Shown here piece by piece: positions 24,258 through 38,000 of a stretch of DNA of 64,000 bases. The stretch covers positions 13,715,922-13,779,921 of the forward strand of contig OZ023273.1 of assembly GCA_964007475.1 (NCBI GenBank), in the 5' to 3' direction. The translations under genes were made by a program, and so were the position numbers. The number at the start of each line of letters is the position of its first letter. The stretch's first letter is position 1. The notes below the pieces were generated by a model. The model saw only the letters and a list, made by a program, of their open reading frames with translations, was not told the origin of the DNA and searched no databases. Source of the DNA: Hybos culiciformis. Taxonomy: Eukaryota > Arthropoda > Insecta > Diptera > Hybotidae.

Positions 24258-25627
24258 TTCAGGAAATTTACAGATTAAGGTTAGAAATTGAAGAAAAACC
24301 AGTGTAATGTTTTTTTTTTTCATATAATTTTTTTTTTTTCATATAATATGATTAAATAATTTTGATAATTCGTGGTCATAGAGTATTCAAAATTCTTATC
24401 CCTGATCTTGAATTACCAATAAGTGCCACGGTAAGCAACTCAATGCTTTTATTTTTCGGTATACCGACCCAAAAAGAAGACGAAATCATCAAATGAGAAA
24501 AAATTTGATATCAAAATCATTATTTATATGAAATTACAATGAAAATAATTCATCAGAAACTATATAAAGAAATATATAAACTGTATATAAACTAGCAATG
24601 ATCACGAAATATTGGCCTGTTATTTATTCAGATGGAAGTGTGAAGCATTGTTGATAAAAGAGATGAAAATATTTTGTAAAATTTAAATTAAAATAACCAA
24701 AAAACTTTATGAAACAAAATTTTGTTTTATTTTATTTGAGTTTTTAATCTAGACTAGATTCACAATGAAAATCTTGTAAATTTAGACATGAAACCTATCT
24801 TGAGTATAAACAAAGACAATCTCAGAATATATTGCAGTTCTATCTTAGTTACTTAAAATTACTTTATGAATATAAAGAAAGTGAACTCACCTTATTTTCA
24901 CAAATTAGTAACACTCCATCAAGACTGTTATATTTTGACAGAATTATTTTTTATTATTTGTACCTATTGATTTTTATTTTAAATTTCTATATTTTTATTT
25001 TCTAACGTTTCTTCTATCTTGTAACCATTTAATTATTAATGTGCCATTCATAAACGTCACTGATGATTTGATTTGGGATGAATCTCATGGCCCAGATTTC
25101 TTTTAAAATATAATATTAAATTTACAATTGAATGAAAAATAAATCTTTGTGGATCTCAATAATTTTGATTAAAAAATTTGATTCGTGTCAATAAAAAGTC
25201 CAAATGAAAAATTAATGTTATTCTATTTTTGAAAATTGTCTCATTAAATCAAAAATAAATTACATATTAAAAGCTATTGTGTTGTAGTAGTATACCAAAA
25301 AAAAAAAAAAAAAGGCAATATTAACTTTTGTTTGTGAAAAAAATTTCCATGGGAAGGATATTCATTTCTATTTGTCCTTAAGCAATATAATTATAATTTG
25401 ATGTGTGTGGTTTGCGAAACAGACAAAATATTTTGATACTTTTCTAATGCTTATTTGTTACAAGAATCTTTTAATTTATAACATATTCGAGTATTGTTCA
25501 ATTGAAGACAACATATACTGTACTACAGTAAAACTAGTTTTGTTAGTCTTAAACTTAAACTATAAAGTTGAAATAAAAAACAAAAACACAAGTACTTGGA
25601 TCAAGTGAATAAAAAATTCAGACTAAT
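24258..25627. other. A+T-rich stretch, no gene seen
   Basis: Nothing recognised. A 67-codon plus-strand frame at 25405-25608 has mixed but low-information composition and no family resemblance. Confidence 0.6.
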
Positions 25628-25692
25628 TCGAGCATGGAGTAGGAATTGAACCAATACTTTCCAGAACCCATGACAATAACAGTTCACAGATT
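25628..25692 (-). repeat. Degraded tRNA-like module
   Basis: The minus strand contains a perfect B-box match, GGTTCAATTCC (25652-25642). Upstream of it, ATTGTCAT aligns with the same string in the 4278-4344 module, preceded by a poor A box (TCTGTGAACTG). The spacing agrees with a tRNA-derived head. It is a decayed relative at best; a chance B box cannot be excluded. Confidence 0.4.
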
Positions 25693-26351
25693 TTGTTTTA
25701 TGTTCCGAAATCTGCTTTAAAATTTTTATTAAAATTTTCCGAAAAATGTAAAAAAAAATTTTTATATAATAACTGTTGAACAACATTTTTGCTACTTTAA
25801 TTAATTAATTTTTAATAATATTATGAAAATAAATAAAATGCCCTTTATAACAATGTAGAATAATGTTATGACAGAGAAATATATTTCCCATTGATATGTT
25901 TACGTACTAATTTTTTGTATTCAAATTGGTATTTTTTTTGTTGTGATGAATATCAATGCCACTCATTTTATTAGTATTTTTATTTTATTTTGCGAAAATA
26001 TCAAAAAGAAATTTTCTGGAGGAAAAATCAATATTTTTATATAAAAAGAATAATTTTTTCATTAAAAATCTATTTTTATTTATTGCTTTATTCTTTTTTT
26101 TTTTTTGCCAATATAGTTTGTGCGGTGTTATATTTATTGACTAAATGTTCTATTTTTGTTCAGAAGTTTAAAGACCTGGAAAAAAGATTGCTCAAAAAAA
26201 TTCAAAATAAAAAAGAACGAAGAAAATGATTTTATTTTTAATATTTTACTTAACGAAATGCATTACGGATATATTAGTTCTAATGACTGTCTAAATTTTT
26301 TTTTTTAAATTAAATGATTGATGGATAATGTTTAAATTAAATTGTTATTAA
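25693..26351. other. A+T-rich stretch, no gene seen
   Basis: Low-complexity; overlapping frames at 25956-26229 are runs of Phe, Lys and Leu produced by T/A-rich sequence. Confidence 0.6.
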
Positions 26352-26624
26352 AAATATTGTATATATGCACTTTGGCAGTTAATACATGCTCGCTATTCTA
26401 GTGAGTTTTTAACTATAAAGGCAGCATTTAAATCAATTTCCCGCAGGATCTCCAAACGAACGAAAACAGACGATCAGCCAGGAAATATAGAAATAAACTT
26501 ATGCCTAATTTTTAGTACAAAAGTTGAGTCTGTTTCAAGGACTAGACCGCCGATCAAAAATGAAAATAATTCAATAAAATATTTATTATTTGAGTTTAAT
26601 ATGTTACTAATGTTATTAAGTTAA
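26352..26624 (+). other. 90-codon open stretch without an early ATG; candidate exon or pseudogene fragment
   Basis: Between stops at 26349 and 26622 the plus strand stays open for 90 codons. Its central part (26418-26565) is unlike the surroundings: it contains several CpG and no long homopolymers. The predicted residues there include SISRRISKRTKTDDQPGNIE and KVESVSRTRPPIKN, a mixed, basic composition. The first ATG is only near the end, so it could not be a free-standing gene; it would have to be an internal or terminal exon or a pseudogene fragment. A fair splice acceptor (TTTCCCGCAG, ending 26446) lies inside it, but it would favour a different frame. I recognise no family. A frame of this length is near what chance gives in 64 kb. 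Confidence 0.25.
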
Positions 26625-29600
26625 CATACCATAAATTCGAATACTTATTTTCATTGAAGAAACTATGAAACTAAGTCAAATAAATTTTGTGTCCTAATTA
26701 AAAGTTTTTATTTTTGTTATTTTAAGTTAAAAACCGTTTAGTGATGTTTCAATATTTAGGAAAAAATAAAGTTAGAAATAATCGAATTTTTTTGTAAATG
26801 TTTCAAAAGCGTAACAAAACTCGTGATACTTATACACTGAAATGACATATTTTCAACAAAGAGCAACAACTTTTTTAGATATTCATCAGACTTTAATTAA
26901 TTTCCATGACTTACGAAAATTATTGTACTTATTCAGGTAAAAAAGATTGGATAAAGTTAGAAAAAAAAAAAAGAACATTGTTTTTTCTTTTTCGTTTTTA
27001 TTAAAAAATAAATAAATGGCAAAACATTTTAAAGAAAAAGCTCATCTTAATTTGCATTTTAAATGTAAATTCCCTAACTTTATAATATTATATTTTTTTT
27101 ATACTATAATATTATACGAAACATATTTTTAGCTTTCAAATCTAAAATTTGCATAACAATTTATTCAATTTTTTGTAGTACGAAAAAGCTATACGAAGGA
27201 TAAGAGATGGGGAGGTGAAATAACATTTTTTTTTTTTATTTTAAATACTTATTCTAGCTCTAGTTTGAAATTTCATTTAATTTGAGTTTGTTTTAAATAA
27301 CGAAACACTAAATACAAAGTTTTTGTTATTTTCAAAGTTAGAAGTTTGCAAGTTCATTAATAATATAAACATGCTCAGCTAATAATTATGATATGATTAT
27401 GTTATGATTATCAAATAAATGGATAAAATGAGAAACTTTGAGACATATTTAAAAAAAAGTATTATTTAAAATTAATTTTTAGGAATTATTACAGTTTTAT
27501 GTAAATTATATCTGACGAACACGAATACCAGATATCAATTATTACTCGTTGATATTATGTCTAATATATTTATTAGGTAATCAATTTTTTTTTTATGTCA
27601 ATAAATATAATAATTACTCAATAAATAAGTTTAAAAAAAAACCTAATTGAAGAACAACATTTATATTATTCAGGCCTAAAATTTGAAAAACTTTAAACTT
27701 GAAAAATTTGAAAAAAAAAACAAGTAAGTATAAATAAAAAGTCATAATTTAATCCTTATAATGAAGTAAAATTGTAAAAAAGAAAATTTCTTGTATAAAT
27801 TGTGTGGAAAAGGATTTCAAGATTGTTGGAAATTTTTTTAATGAAATTCAAAACGGTTTTTTTTGTTTTTGTTGAAATTCTTTGAATAAAAATGAACACT
27901 GAAATGAAAAATAAATTAATTGCTTTTGAAGAGAATTCAGAAAATTCAATATTACTTACTTCAGTTTTTTATTTTTTTTATTTCTTCTTCTCTCTGTCTT
28001 CGTCTCAGAAATTGCTTTAAATATTTATGAATATGAAATTATATTAGAATTAATAAATTATTTATTGAGTTTAAATTGAGCAATTTTTGTTAAATTTGCG
28101 AAAGCAAAAAATAAAAAAAAAATAAAATAAAAGCTATTAGGGAAAAATAATAATTATTTCTCTAATATTTCTTCTTTTTTTTTTCTTATTGTAGATATAA
28201 AAGTATTAAAAAGTAATTACGAATTCATAATTTATTTTTAGTTAAATTATATTGAAAACATAATGTTTTTCGTTTTTTTTTTTTGGCAATTTTGTATATG
28301 GGCGTATATAAAATATGTATATGTAAAATATAAACATCGAAAAAGCATGGCTTAATTTGAATATTAAAGAAAAATGAGAAATATATACTTTTATTAAAAG
28401 GTCGTATAATCCCCATTAAGAATATTCTTAATATTTTAGGTAAATTACTTCAAATTAATTTTGTATCAGCTGATGTTTTTTTTTATATTCTTCAAATCTA
28501 CCTATATTTTATAGTACAATTTAATGTTAAAATTATATTTCGAGGATATTGATAACACTATACACTATAATAGTATATACTGTATAGAACAAATTTAGAT
28601 ACTTATTGAGAAACATGAAGTCCTTTTTCAAGTTTTCAAAATATATTTTTAAAATTTTTAAAAAAGCGAAAAATATTTACGCAGTTTTAAATCTATGCAA
28701 TTATCTCAAAAGTTGACTTATAAGACTTACGCCCTTCTTGCTTAGTAAGGCAGAGGTACACATAATATAAAGTTTTTCTGATAACTGAATTAATCAACAT
28801 TAATAATATATTTATTACTTAATATATTTATTACTGTTATTTTAAATATTGAGTTTATTGTATTAATTTTTACTTAACCAATTTAATGTATTATAATTAC
28901 AATATTTTAATATAAAATGAAGTATTTTTATTATTTACTACTATTTTATTCTTATATATAAATATCTTATTTTCTATTTTATTTGTATTTGTTCAAGTAT
29001 CCCATTATCAAAATTTCCTAGAAATAAAATAATGCAAATTATTATTTAAGTTATTTATATAAATAAAGAAATCATTTTAAGTACAATCAAAAGACTAAAT
29101 CTTATTTAGATTATACAAAATTTTTAATTACCATCTTTAGGTTTGATCTACCACAATAAATTTATGATTAAATCTGATTTTTAAGTACAACTAATACATT
29201 TATAAGTACAATTCTTGGTTATACATATTCTTAAAGCTTTTATCCATCATAATGTTCTATGTATATTTTTTTGTAACATCTACTTACTTGTATTTTCCGA
29301 TATCGTACTGATGACTTTATTTTCCTTGATTGTATCCATCCATATATAATATTCATATATATTATAAATGAATAACCCTTATATCTTTTAAATAAATATA
29401 AAATTTCGCCATACATGGAAAAATTTCTACTCAGTTTAACAATATTGATTTTACAAATTCGATATATGTAAATGACTTGTTAACAATTTGAATTTATCTT
29501 AATCTTTTCCTTTAAGTTTACCATAAACGTCATTTTTAAATCTTCATTTTTTTTTTGTTTTTTTTTTTTTTAAATTCATTTCTCTGATTATAAATAAAGG

Positions 29601-31505
29601 ATCAGGATATTCAAAATGAAAAAAAAAAAAATTTGAGAGGAAATGTTTTGTATTCTTCTTGTGAAATTTGAATGAATTTTCAAAATTTAATAAATTTTCT
29701 TGAATTAATTTTTTTTTGATAAATTTTATTAAATATTTATGTACATACTCGTATATTTGATTTTTTCTTTATGTGAAAAGATGTATGTTTTTTCAAGCAT
29801 GATAAAACATAAAAAAAGGTTTATTTAGAATTTAGATTATTTCATTGAAACGAAGTAGTTCAAATTTTTGTAAATATAGATACGCATTTCTATAATGCGA
29901 TAGGGTTATGTTATACCAAAAATATCAGAAAATTAAAATTTTGGAAAAATATGATTTTTTGGCCAATTCTTAAAAAGATCCTTGAATTTTTGGTTCCAAA
30001 ATATTCAGCTTAAATTCTTTTCTTGAAAAATTATTCTAAAACAAATTCATTAAAAAAAATGTCATTCAAGGGTTCAAATTATGCAAGTTTTATTGAATTC
30101 ATTATCGAAAATATTTAATTTTTTCTGCTTAATTGAATTATATATTTTAACAAGCGAACCAAATGCATTTTTCATAACTTCTAAATATTAAATATACTTT
30201 TTTTTTCAATTCTCAAGATTTTGTTTACTTCAAAGGTTACTGAAAAATACTTGAATTAAATTTATTTAATAAAGAAAAATATTTTCAAATTTTCCCTGGA
30301 CACAAAAAAAATGAAATAATATTTTTCTATAAATCCTATAAACATCAAAAAAAGGACTAAAAAAAAAAAAAAATAGGATAATAATCTTGAAAACTGAAAA
30401 TTTTGTTGTTTTCAAACTTACTTAACCTAAGTACATTTTTTATGGTTCGTTTATTACAAAATTGATTTCTCTCAGTATATATTTATATGACTAATTTAAC
30501 ATTTTTATTTTATTAAAATGAGTTTTGCATTTTTATACATTTCTAATATCCCAATAGGAATTCAATATAAAAATGAAATATCGATAAATATTTTCCGTTT
30601 ACCTTTTAAGGATTTTTTTTTTTTAAACATTTATTATAATCAAGATTTCATATGAATTTTGTATTGGGAATATATGGGGGAGAAAAAAATAATAATAATA
30701 ATAATAAAAGAATAAAAAAAAAAAAATCTGTATCTTTTTGTCGTACAATAAAATCATATAACAAAACATTTTTTTTCTCTGATATCAAAATCGAAAACTG
30801 GAGCATTAAAATTGATTTTTTTTCCCATACACATAACTTGTTATGATTTTATGAACTGAAAAGATTTCCACCGCATTTTATTCAGTTTTTTTTTTTTTTT
30901 GCTTATTATGTACGAGTTGTACAACACGAGTTGTATATATATCTTTTGTTGTTGAACTTTTGTGATTATTATTATTTTAAAAAATAAACAACTCAAAAAT
31001 TTATTAATTTTTTTTTTTTTTAATTCAATAAATTTACAGTGACTGTGACAAACTTATTTCCCTGGATTTTCGACAATAAATAAAACGAAAAAAAAAAAAA
31101 AAAAAACAAAAAAACCTGAAATGTTAATTCTTAATTATTATTTCCTATTGAAATAGCTTTTAATCCTCGAATATTTTTTTGACGTTAAAAAAAAAGGAAA
31201 AAGATTTTTTGATATGTTCGTTATGTCAGAATCATATTGTTGTGGACTGATTAATTTTTATGTTTATGTGAACAATATGGTGTCCTTTCAATTTTTTTTT
31301 ATTCTTTGATTTATAATTTTTGTGTATTTTAGATTCAAATTTTTGCAGGTACATATTATATGTGTTACTATCAAATTTTGTATAATAAAATTAAAATACT
31401 GCATTCAAGCAGAATAATAATAAATAAATTATTGGTATTAGATAAATTTTCAAGGTTATTGAACTTTACTTATACATATTTGTGTCTTTCGATACTGTCA
31501 CATAT
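26625..31505. other. A+T-rich noncoding stretch, no gene seen
   Basis: Nearly 5 kb with no element or coding signal recognised; it has A/T homopolymers and an AAT microsatellite at 30688-30706. Confidence 0.65.
30688..30706. repeat. (AAT)n microsatellite
   Basis: Six trinucleotide units between A-runs. Confidence 0.85.
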
Positions 31506-31871
31506 TACAAAATCAGAGTTGGCATCCATCGTCCAGGTTGGCAAGAACCCAAGTTTTTTCCGTACCGGAAGAAATACATGTTCTGAACAAAATGGACAAA
31601 ACTGGACAAAATTAAAAAAAAAACACAACATAAGTATTCGAAAAAATAACTTAATTAAATAAAAATTTTTGATTTTGCGATAAGATACTAATATCTGTCT
31701 TATAACTTTAGCTATGAATCGAAAAAAAAACAAAATGTTTGAGTTATTATTATTTGTAATAAGCACATCTTATAAATTTCAATGTTGTCCATTTGGTCGA
31801 TTTTGTTCATTTTTTTCCAGTGCCCCGGAAAAAGTAAAAAAAGTGGAAGAAATGCCAACCCTGTACAAAAT
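31506..31871. mobile_element. Short foldback hAT-type MITE with perfect 8-bp target duplication
   Basis: The element spans 31514-31863 (350 bp). Its ends are CAGAGTTGGCAT on the left and CAGGGTTGGCAT on the inverted right, 11 of 12 identical. TACAAAAT flanks both sides exactly (31506-31513 and 31864-31871). Internally, the left block around TTTTTTCCG...CCGGAAG and GAACAAAATGGAC has inverted counterparts on the right (GTCCATTTGGTCGATTTTGTTC, and CCGG near 31826), so the whole element can fold back. No transposase is encoded. Three overlapping frames across it (100, 98 and 101 codons) are products of the element, not genes. The perfect duplication suggests a comparatively recent insertion. Confidence 0.9.
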
Positions 31872-33540
31872 ATACTATTAATTTCTAAGCAGCAGATACT
31901 AATTTTATTAATTGTTTCATATGGTATCAGATTTTCATATAATAATAGATTACAAAAATTAGATTTCCTCATATAAATAAAAGCAAAAAAAAAAAGAAAA
32001 ATAAAATTATAAATCACTTTGCAAAAACAAATTCTAAATGTGATTGAATGTCTTTTATGTAAATTCCTCGCATTTGTTTATTTTTTTTTCATGTACAACA
32101 CATTGAAAAATACATCATATACAATAAATATTATTATACCATATATATATTTATATATATATATAGAGATTGAAAATGCGATATAAAAATTCGATTTGAT
32201 ATATTTACCCACAAATAGAAATCGGAACACAAAAAAAAAAAAAAAAAAATAGGGAAATAAAACTATTTTTTTTTATTATTGCTTTCATATAATATAATAA
32301 ATTATGACAATTGTTTATATTTTTGCGCAAATTCCCTTTGTTTTTCACAAAAAACAAAAGAAAAGCGAATAAAAAAAAGAAACACATAATTGCTTGTACA
32401 TAAGTTTTCGAGCTTTTTTTATATTATATTTGACATGGTAAAAAAGAAATCAATAATAATTTGATTGATATTTTAATAAATATCTTTTAATTTTAATTTG
32501 TATGTTATATGTATATGTTTCAACAGAGAATATAAATAATTATAGAAAAATCAAAAAAAAAAAAATCTAAGCAATAATAAAGTAATTTATAATATTTGAA
32601 TTTAAGTGCTTTAAGTTAGATTTATTTTTATTTTCTTTAAATTTAAAGGAAATATTCCTTTCAAGTTTATTATATTTATATAATAGTTTAATTATAATAA
32701 CTATTTCATTTGAATATTATATACATTAAATAACATTAAACGATAACCCATAAATAGTAGTTATGATAATATTTACTCGAAAAACCTATGATATTTTACT
32801 ATGTTTAAAGAAAATTCATTGCATGATTTCAGCAGCTTAAATTATTTAAAATTTAAAATAAAGAATAAAAAAAATGTTTTCAACAATTTTACAAAACCTT
32901 AAATACAGACAATAATTTATTCGGTTTATACTTCTTCTTATGTAAAATAAAAATAATTTTTAACCTATACTCAAAATTCAATAAATTTTCTTAAACTAAT
33001 AATGTTTTGCTATAAAAATAAAAATAAAAAAATTATTGAGATATTAATAATAAAAAAAAAAAAAACTACCTACATAAAATTCAGCGGAATAAAAAATCAC
33101 ATAAAAAGTCATTTCGAGCAATAATATTACTAGGAAAAAGGAAAACTTTAAACACACATTACTCATAAAGTTAAAAAAGCTTTCGTTATAACAATAAAAA
33201 CCGTAGGGGGCTTCCATGAATTTTATAAATTTTCAATTTTTCTGTGCTAGTTTTAACAAAAGAGTTGTTAGATTGAGAACGGATGTATTCCCTTTCCTTT
33301 GACAACGTTTTTTTTTTATGAAATAAATATAAAAAAAAAAAAAATCATATATACGAAGAAATAGTTGTTGAAAAATAATAAAAAATAAATTTTCAACAAA
33401 ATAAAAATCAGCAAAAACCTTTTTATTTTTTTTCCAAACATACACATATTGTTTTCATAAATTCGAAATGTTTTAAAAACCTTAATATGAAAACTGAAAA
33501 CTAAATATGTATTTAAATCTTTCTATTTAATATCGTTTTT
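31872..33540. other. A+T-rich stretch, no gene seen
   Basis: Holds alternating TA sequence at 32142-32164, A/T runs and nothing else recognised. Confidence 0.65.
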
Positions 33541-33711
33541 TAGCACTTCGAATTTTCGCACTTTAACAGCCTACGGCAGAGGCTTTTTTCACCCAGACCT
33601 TATGCAATAAATCTGGGTATTACAGCCTGTGTGTTGAAAATTGCTCAAAAGGTGTCCTGCGTACTGGTACAGTTTTTAAGAGAAAAAGTAAAATAGTAAA
33701 TCTTTAATAAA
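33541..33711 (+). other. Island that is either a 45-codon terminal exon candidate or a structured RNA/repeat fragment
   Basis: The sequence is markedly less A+T-rich than its surroundings. Following an acceptor-like CTTTAACAG (ending 33569), one plus frame is open to a TAA at 33705-33707; the 45 predicted residues include NKSGYYSLCVENCSKGVL and then a basic tail. An AATAAA overlaps the stop. The same DNA has two strong dyads: ACCCAGA (33590-33596) with TCTGGGT (33612-33618), nested within AGGCT (33579-33583) and AGCCT (33624-33628). It could thus be a structured RNA or a transposon fragment. There is no family I recognise, and no upstream exon was found. Coding versus structural origin is unresolved. 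Confidence 0.3.
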
Positions 33712-34626
33712 AATAATTTTATTGTAAAATTTGAAGACAAATTGTTATATTAAATATTATACCTACTTGGATTTCATATCATTCAAAATAAATTAAAGTC
33801 AAAATTATTTTGTAAGTAAATTAAAGAAGAAACCTGTGAAACTTAATTATTATATTCTTGAAATTGTATTGATTATTGATTGTTGAGCTATTTTGTCTAG
33901 CATTTTGAAGTCCATCATTTAACGTTTACATAAGTCCTGTGTGTTGTGACTTATTGAATATCATGTATTATACTTAATTCTTGAAAAATTTTGTTTACTT
34001 AAAAAAACTAAGCTGGTTGTAAATTTAATTTGGTACTAAAATATAACTTATTGTAATTTGAATAGTATACCTACTTGAATGAGTTTTTTTTTTTTTAGCT
34101 TGCATGAAAAATAAATTATGGAAAGGTTTTTTTTTTTTTATTTTTTTTTGGGAAAACATACATAATAAAAAAAAAATGAAATGGAATAAAAATCAGAGGA
34201 AAATTATTATAGGAAATAAAAAAAAAAAAAATGAAAGTAATACTTAAATTATATTTTTATTTGCTTATAATTTTCCTGAACTTTCAAAATATTTTTTTTT
34301 TATTTGAAATGATTTTTTTGTCATTTTATGTAGGATTCGTTTTTTTAACAATTTACCAACTATTTTTTGAAATTTTTTGAAAATAAAATGAAAAACTGCA
34401 TGAATATAAAATTTTAATTTTTTTTTAATGTTGAAAAGCAATAAAATTCAAGTACATAAATTCCACATTTTTATAAAAAAATCTTAATTGCTTATCACAA
34501 ATCACATCCAATTAAGAATCTTTTTTACTGTAATACATAAGTATTTTTTTAATTTCTGACCGCTTCAGCATAATTGAAGTGAAATTTTATTCAATATGAG
34601 TCTGTAGTAGTATAAAGCAAGAGATA
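33712..34626. other. A+T-rich stretch, no gene seen
   Basis: T-runs and A-runs, especially 34083-34240; nothing recognised. Confidence 0.65.
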
Positions 34627-34634
34627 TTCTAAAG

Positions 34635-35091
34635 CAGTAGTTCTTAATGTCGAACTAGCACTCTGTTTTTACTTTATTTCGCAGGATTTGATATATGTAA
34701 TAATAAAGTTGACCAAGTTGAATAAATTTAAATGGAAAATTTATTAAGTTGATTAATTCATCTTCGATGCTATACCGGAGAGAACGAACTTATATAATAA
34801 GTGGTTTTATTTATCACCTATATTAAAAAGCATGTTTATATTTTCTCCTTAATAAAATCACCATGTCTGTTCATTGATTTTGTGTCAATTACTAGCGACT
34901 AGCCCGGGTTACTAAAAATTAAACAATAATAACATTTTTTGTTTCAAATTATTCGAAAACTATTGAAAACTATTGCGTTATCTTTTGGCTATAATCTCAA
35001 CATAATCAATGGAATGAACATACAATTTAGGGGCAAAGTGATAATGCCAGGGCAGTTTTGAAAATGTGATAATAAAGCATTAAGAACAATG
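34635..35091. mobile_element. Possible worn hAT-like element, no target duplication
   Basis: The left end reads CAGTAGTTCTTAATG, and the right end, inverted, reads CATTGTTCTTAATG; they share TTCTTAATG and differ by a gap and substitutions near the tip. The left end resembles a common hAT terminus (CAGTGGTTCTTAA). The flanking octamers (TTCTAAAG and CTCCTTAT) do not match, so the call rests on the ends alone and may be a coincidence. Confidence 0.3.
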
Positions 35092-38000
35092 CTCCTTATC
35101 TTTTGGGAAAAATAATAAAACGATGGTTCTTATGAAATTATTTAAAATTGGTAGAGTAAAAATTTGGACTTAAACTTTATGAATCGATAGCAAATATAAT
35201 TATTTATAATTGATTAATTTTTAATTTAAATTTTATTACATATGTTTATTATATTCATTTCGTTCAATTCGGTCGAAAAAAAATTTAAATCAGAAAGTAA
35301 ACATACAATAAAATTTAAATTCAAAACTATTCAATTAAAAATAATTTTATTTTTTATTGATTGACAAAAAAATATGTTGACCCTTTCGTTAAAAAAGTAG
35401 AAAAGACGAAGTAGAAAGACGAAGGAGATACTACAGTAAGTATTTTTATTTTTAACAAAAATTATAATTTAAGTTCCCTGCTCTATCAAATTGCCCATCA
35501 ATCATTTTTATGACCAACAGTGTGATAAAATAAATTTGTTTACTATTTTGCTCGATTTAATTATTATTCAGAGTATCTGGGCATTTTTACTTTGCCCATA
35601 AAACACAAATAAAAAAGATAACAGCTGTCCAAGTCCTTGCAAAAACGTTTAAAACATACTTTTTCAAAATTTGAAATGAGTATAAACACATCTGTTCTCA
35701 TCGTTGTGTGACACAAAATCACAATCACAATCATTATTTTATTGAAAGACATTTTTAAAAGCAATAATGATGACATTTTAATTATTCTTCAAAATACGTA
35801 TAATGTTTTCGTTTGAAAGATAAATATTTTTGACTTTCATTGCAAGATGAGAATTAAATAAAGTATTTCCAATTTCGAAATATAGTATTTAATACATGAT
35901 TATTATTTTTCAAGTATTATGTTATAATTTCCGTACAAAAAGGTCTCTTAGAGATGTGTTAAATATTAAAAAAAAATATTTTTTTTTTTTGCTCGGAAAA
36001 CGAAACAAAAACTTGTATATATGTAAAGACATTTGATTTTCATGAGACCATATTCAAAATTCGTTTATAGATGATTCATCAGAAATCATAAAACCTATGC
36101 TGAAACATTTTTTTTTTTGTTAATATCACATAATTACTATGTATCTTTTTTTTTTGCTTTATTTTAGGATATGATGTTATTATGGCTCAATTCCTTCCCA
36201 ACTTTAATAATTGTTACTTTTATTCACAAGAGATTTCACCATTTTTGTGACAATTTTTATTTTAGTTTGTTTTCCATTTATTTCAATTTTTCAAATTTTC
36301 TGTATCATTTATTGAATTTTCTCGATATCAAGTCAAAAAAAGAACAATAATAATATCCCAATCATATATATACTTTTCTATATATACATACAACATTTTC
36401 TTTTTCTGTATGTATTATATTATGGATGTATATAATTTTTTAAGATTACAACAAAAAAGAAAAAAAAAGCAAACAAAAAAAAAACTTTTATTAAATTTTC
36501 CTCACCAAACTTTTTATTTCACTTTGGTAATATTCTTTCCATTATCGTTATTGGTTAATTTTAACTAGTGAAATTCAATTATACCCATTCTTTTATTATG
36601 GTTATTCATTTATTTACAAAATTAATGCTAAAAGAATTGATTAATAAAAAAAAAAAATGTATATAGGAATGATTTTATATCTTGTCACTTTCGTGCTTTA
36701 AATTAATTTTGTTTGATTTTTGGACAAAATATTTTTAAAATGTGACATGTAGTAAAATGATTAAACCGAAACCAAACAGAAAAATACTTACCTAAACTGT
36801 CAAGTTTCTAATATGTATAGATTGTAGATTGAACAAAAATTTCGGTATCAGCTGTAAAATAAGGCAGAAATATTATAACTAAAACTGTGTCAGTTTTTGA
36901 AAGAGCGTGTTTCAAAATCTTGCTTTCATTATTAAATATAACTTGTTCAAAAATCTTTGGCAAATGAATAATAAAATTTTTTTTATAAAGGAATGAGTTA
37001 ATGAAATGTTTTGTCGAACAGTGTTATAATCATATTATGAACAGATATATTATACAGTCATCCACTAGTTGGATTTGACCTACATAATCAGCAAGCGATA
37101 ATACAATACCTACAAAAATTACAACTGCAGCAGCTATATTATATGTTACTTAAACTAACTTTTGTCTTTATTACATTTTTTTTTTTTTAAATTACATCAA
37201 AGTTTAAATAAAATCATCGTATAGAAAATTTCATTATCTATTTTACTCATGATTTCAATTCTAAAATTAAAAATTTTAATCAAAGTGTTTGAATAATATT
37301 GTTGAAAGTTTTTTGGCTATATTATTCTTTTCTAGTTGCACAATTCTTTTGCTACGCCTCGTAGGATATAAAATAAATGTAAAAAATTAGATAAGTATAG
37401 ATATAGAATATTGTAAAAACATTAGTGAAAAAAAAAATAAATAAAGTAAAAACAAAAGACTTAATATTCTATCCAGAATATCTAATCAATAATTGTTTTA
37501 GGTTTTTCTTTTGCCAAAATCCTTGATAAAAGCCAACAAAATATGTATAAACATTATGTGTGTTTGTACATGTACATATTGCATAAACATATACCGTATA
37601 TATATATATTTAACAAAAAAAACTTTATTATCGAAAGTAATTTGATTTTGTTCAAACGTATATATTTAAAAGACCTGAGATCTTATAAATACAAAACATT
37701 TTATACAGAAACGAAAGGGTTTTTTTTTTCTCTAAAATAGATAAACAAAAAAAATTCATAGCTAAAAAGTTTCAGTGCTATTAATTTTTCTAATCATTCA
37801 TGAATTTACAGAGAAAATTATATATTTTTTTAATAAAGGTTTGTTATTTTCCTTAACCTTAGAATCAGATTGTTATTCGCGGTATAAAAAATGTATACAT
37901 AACCTTTATCAATGACTCCACGACAATTGCAACATTTTGATTAAAATTGACACTAAACATAACTTTATTAGAGCTGTTTTCGTCATTCATGTACATAAGC

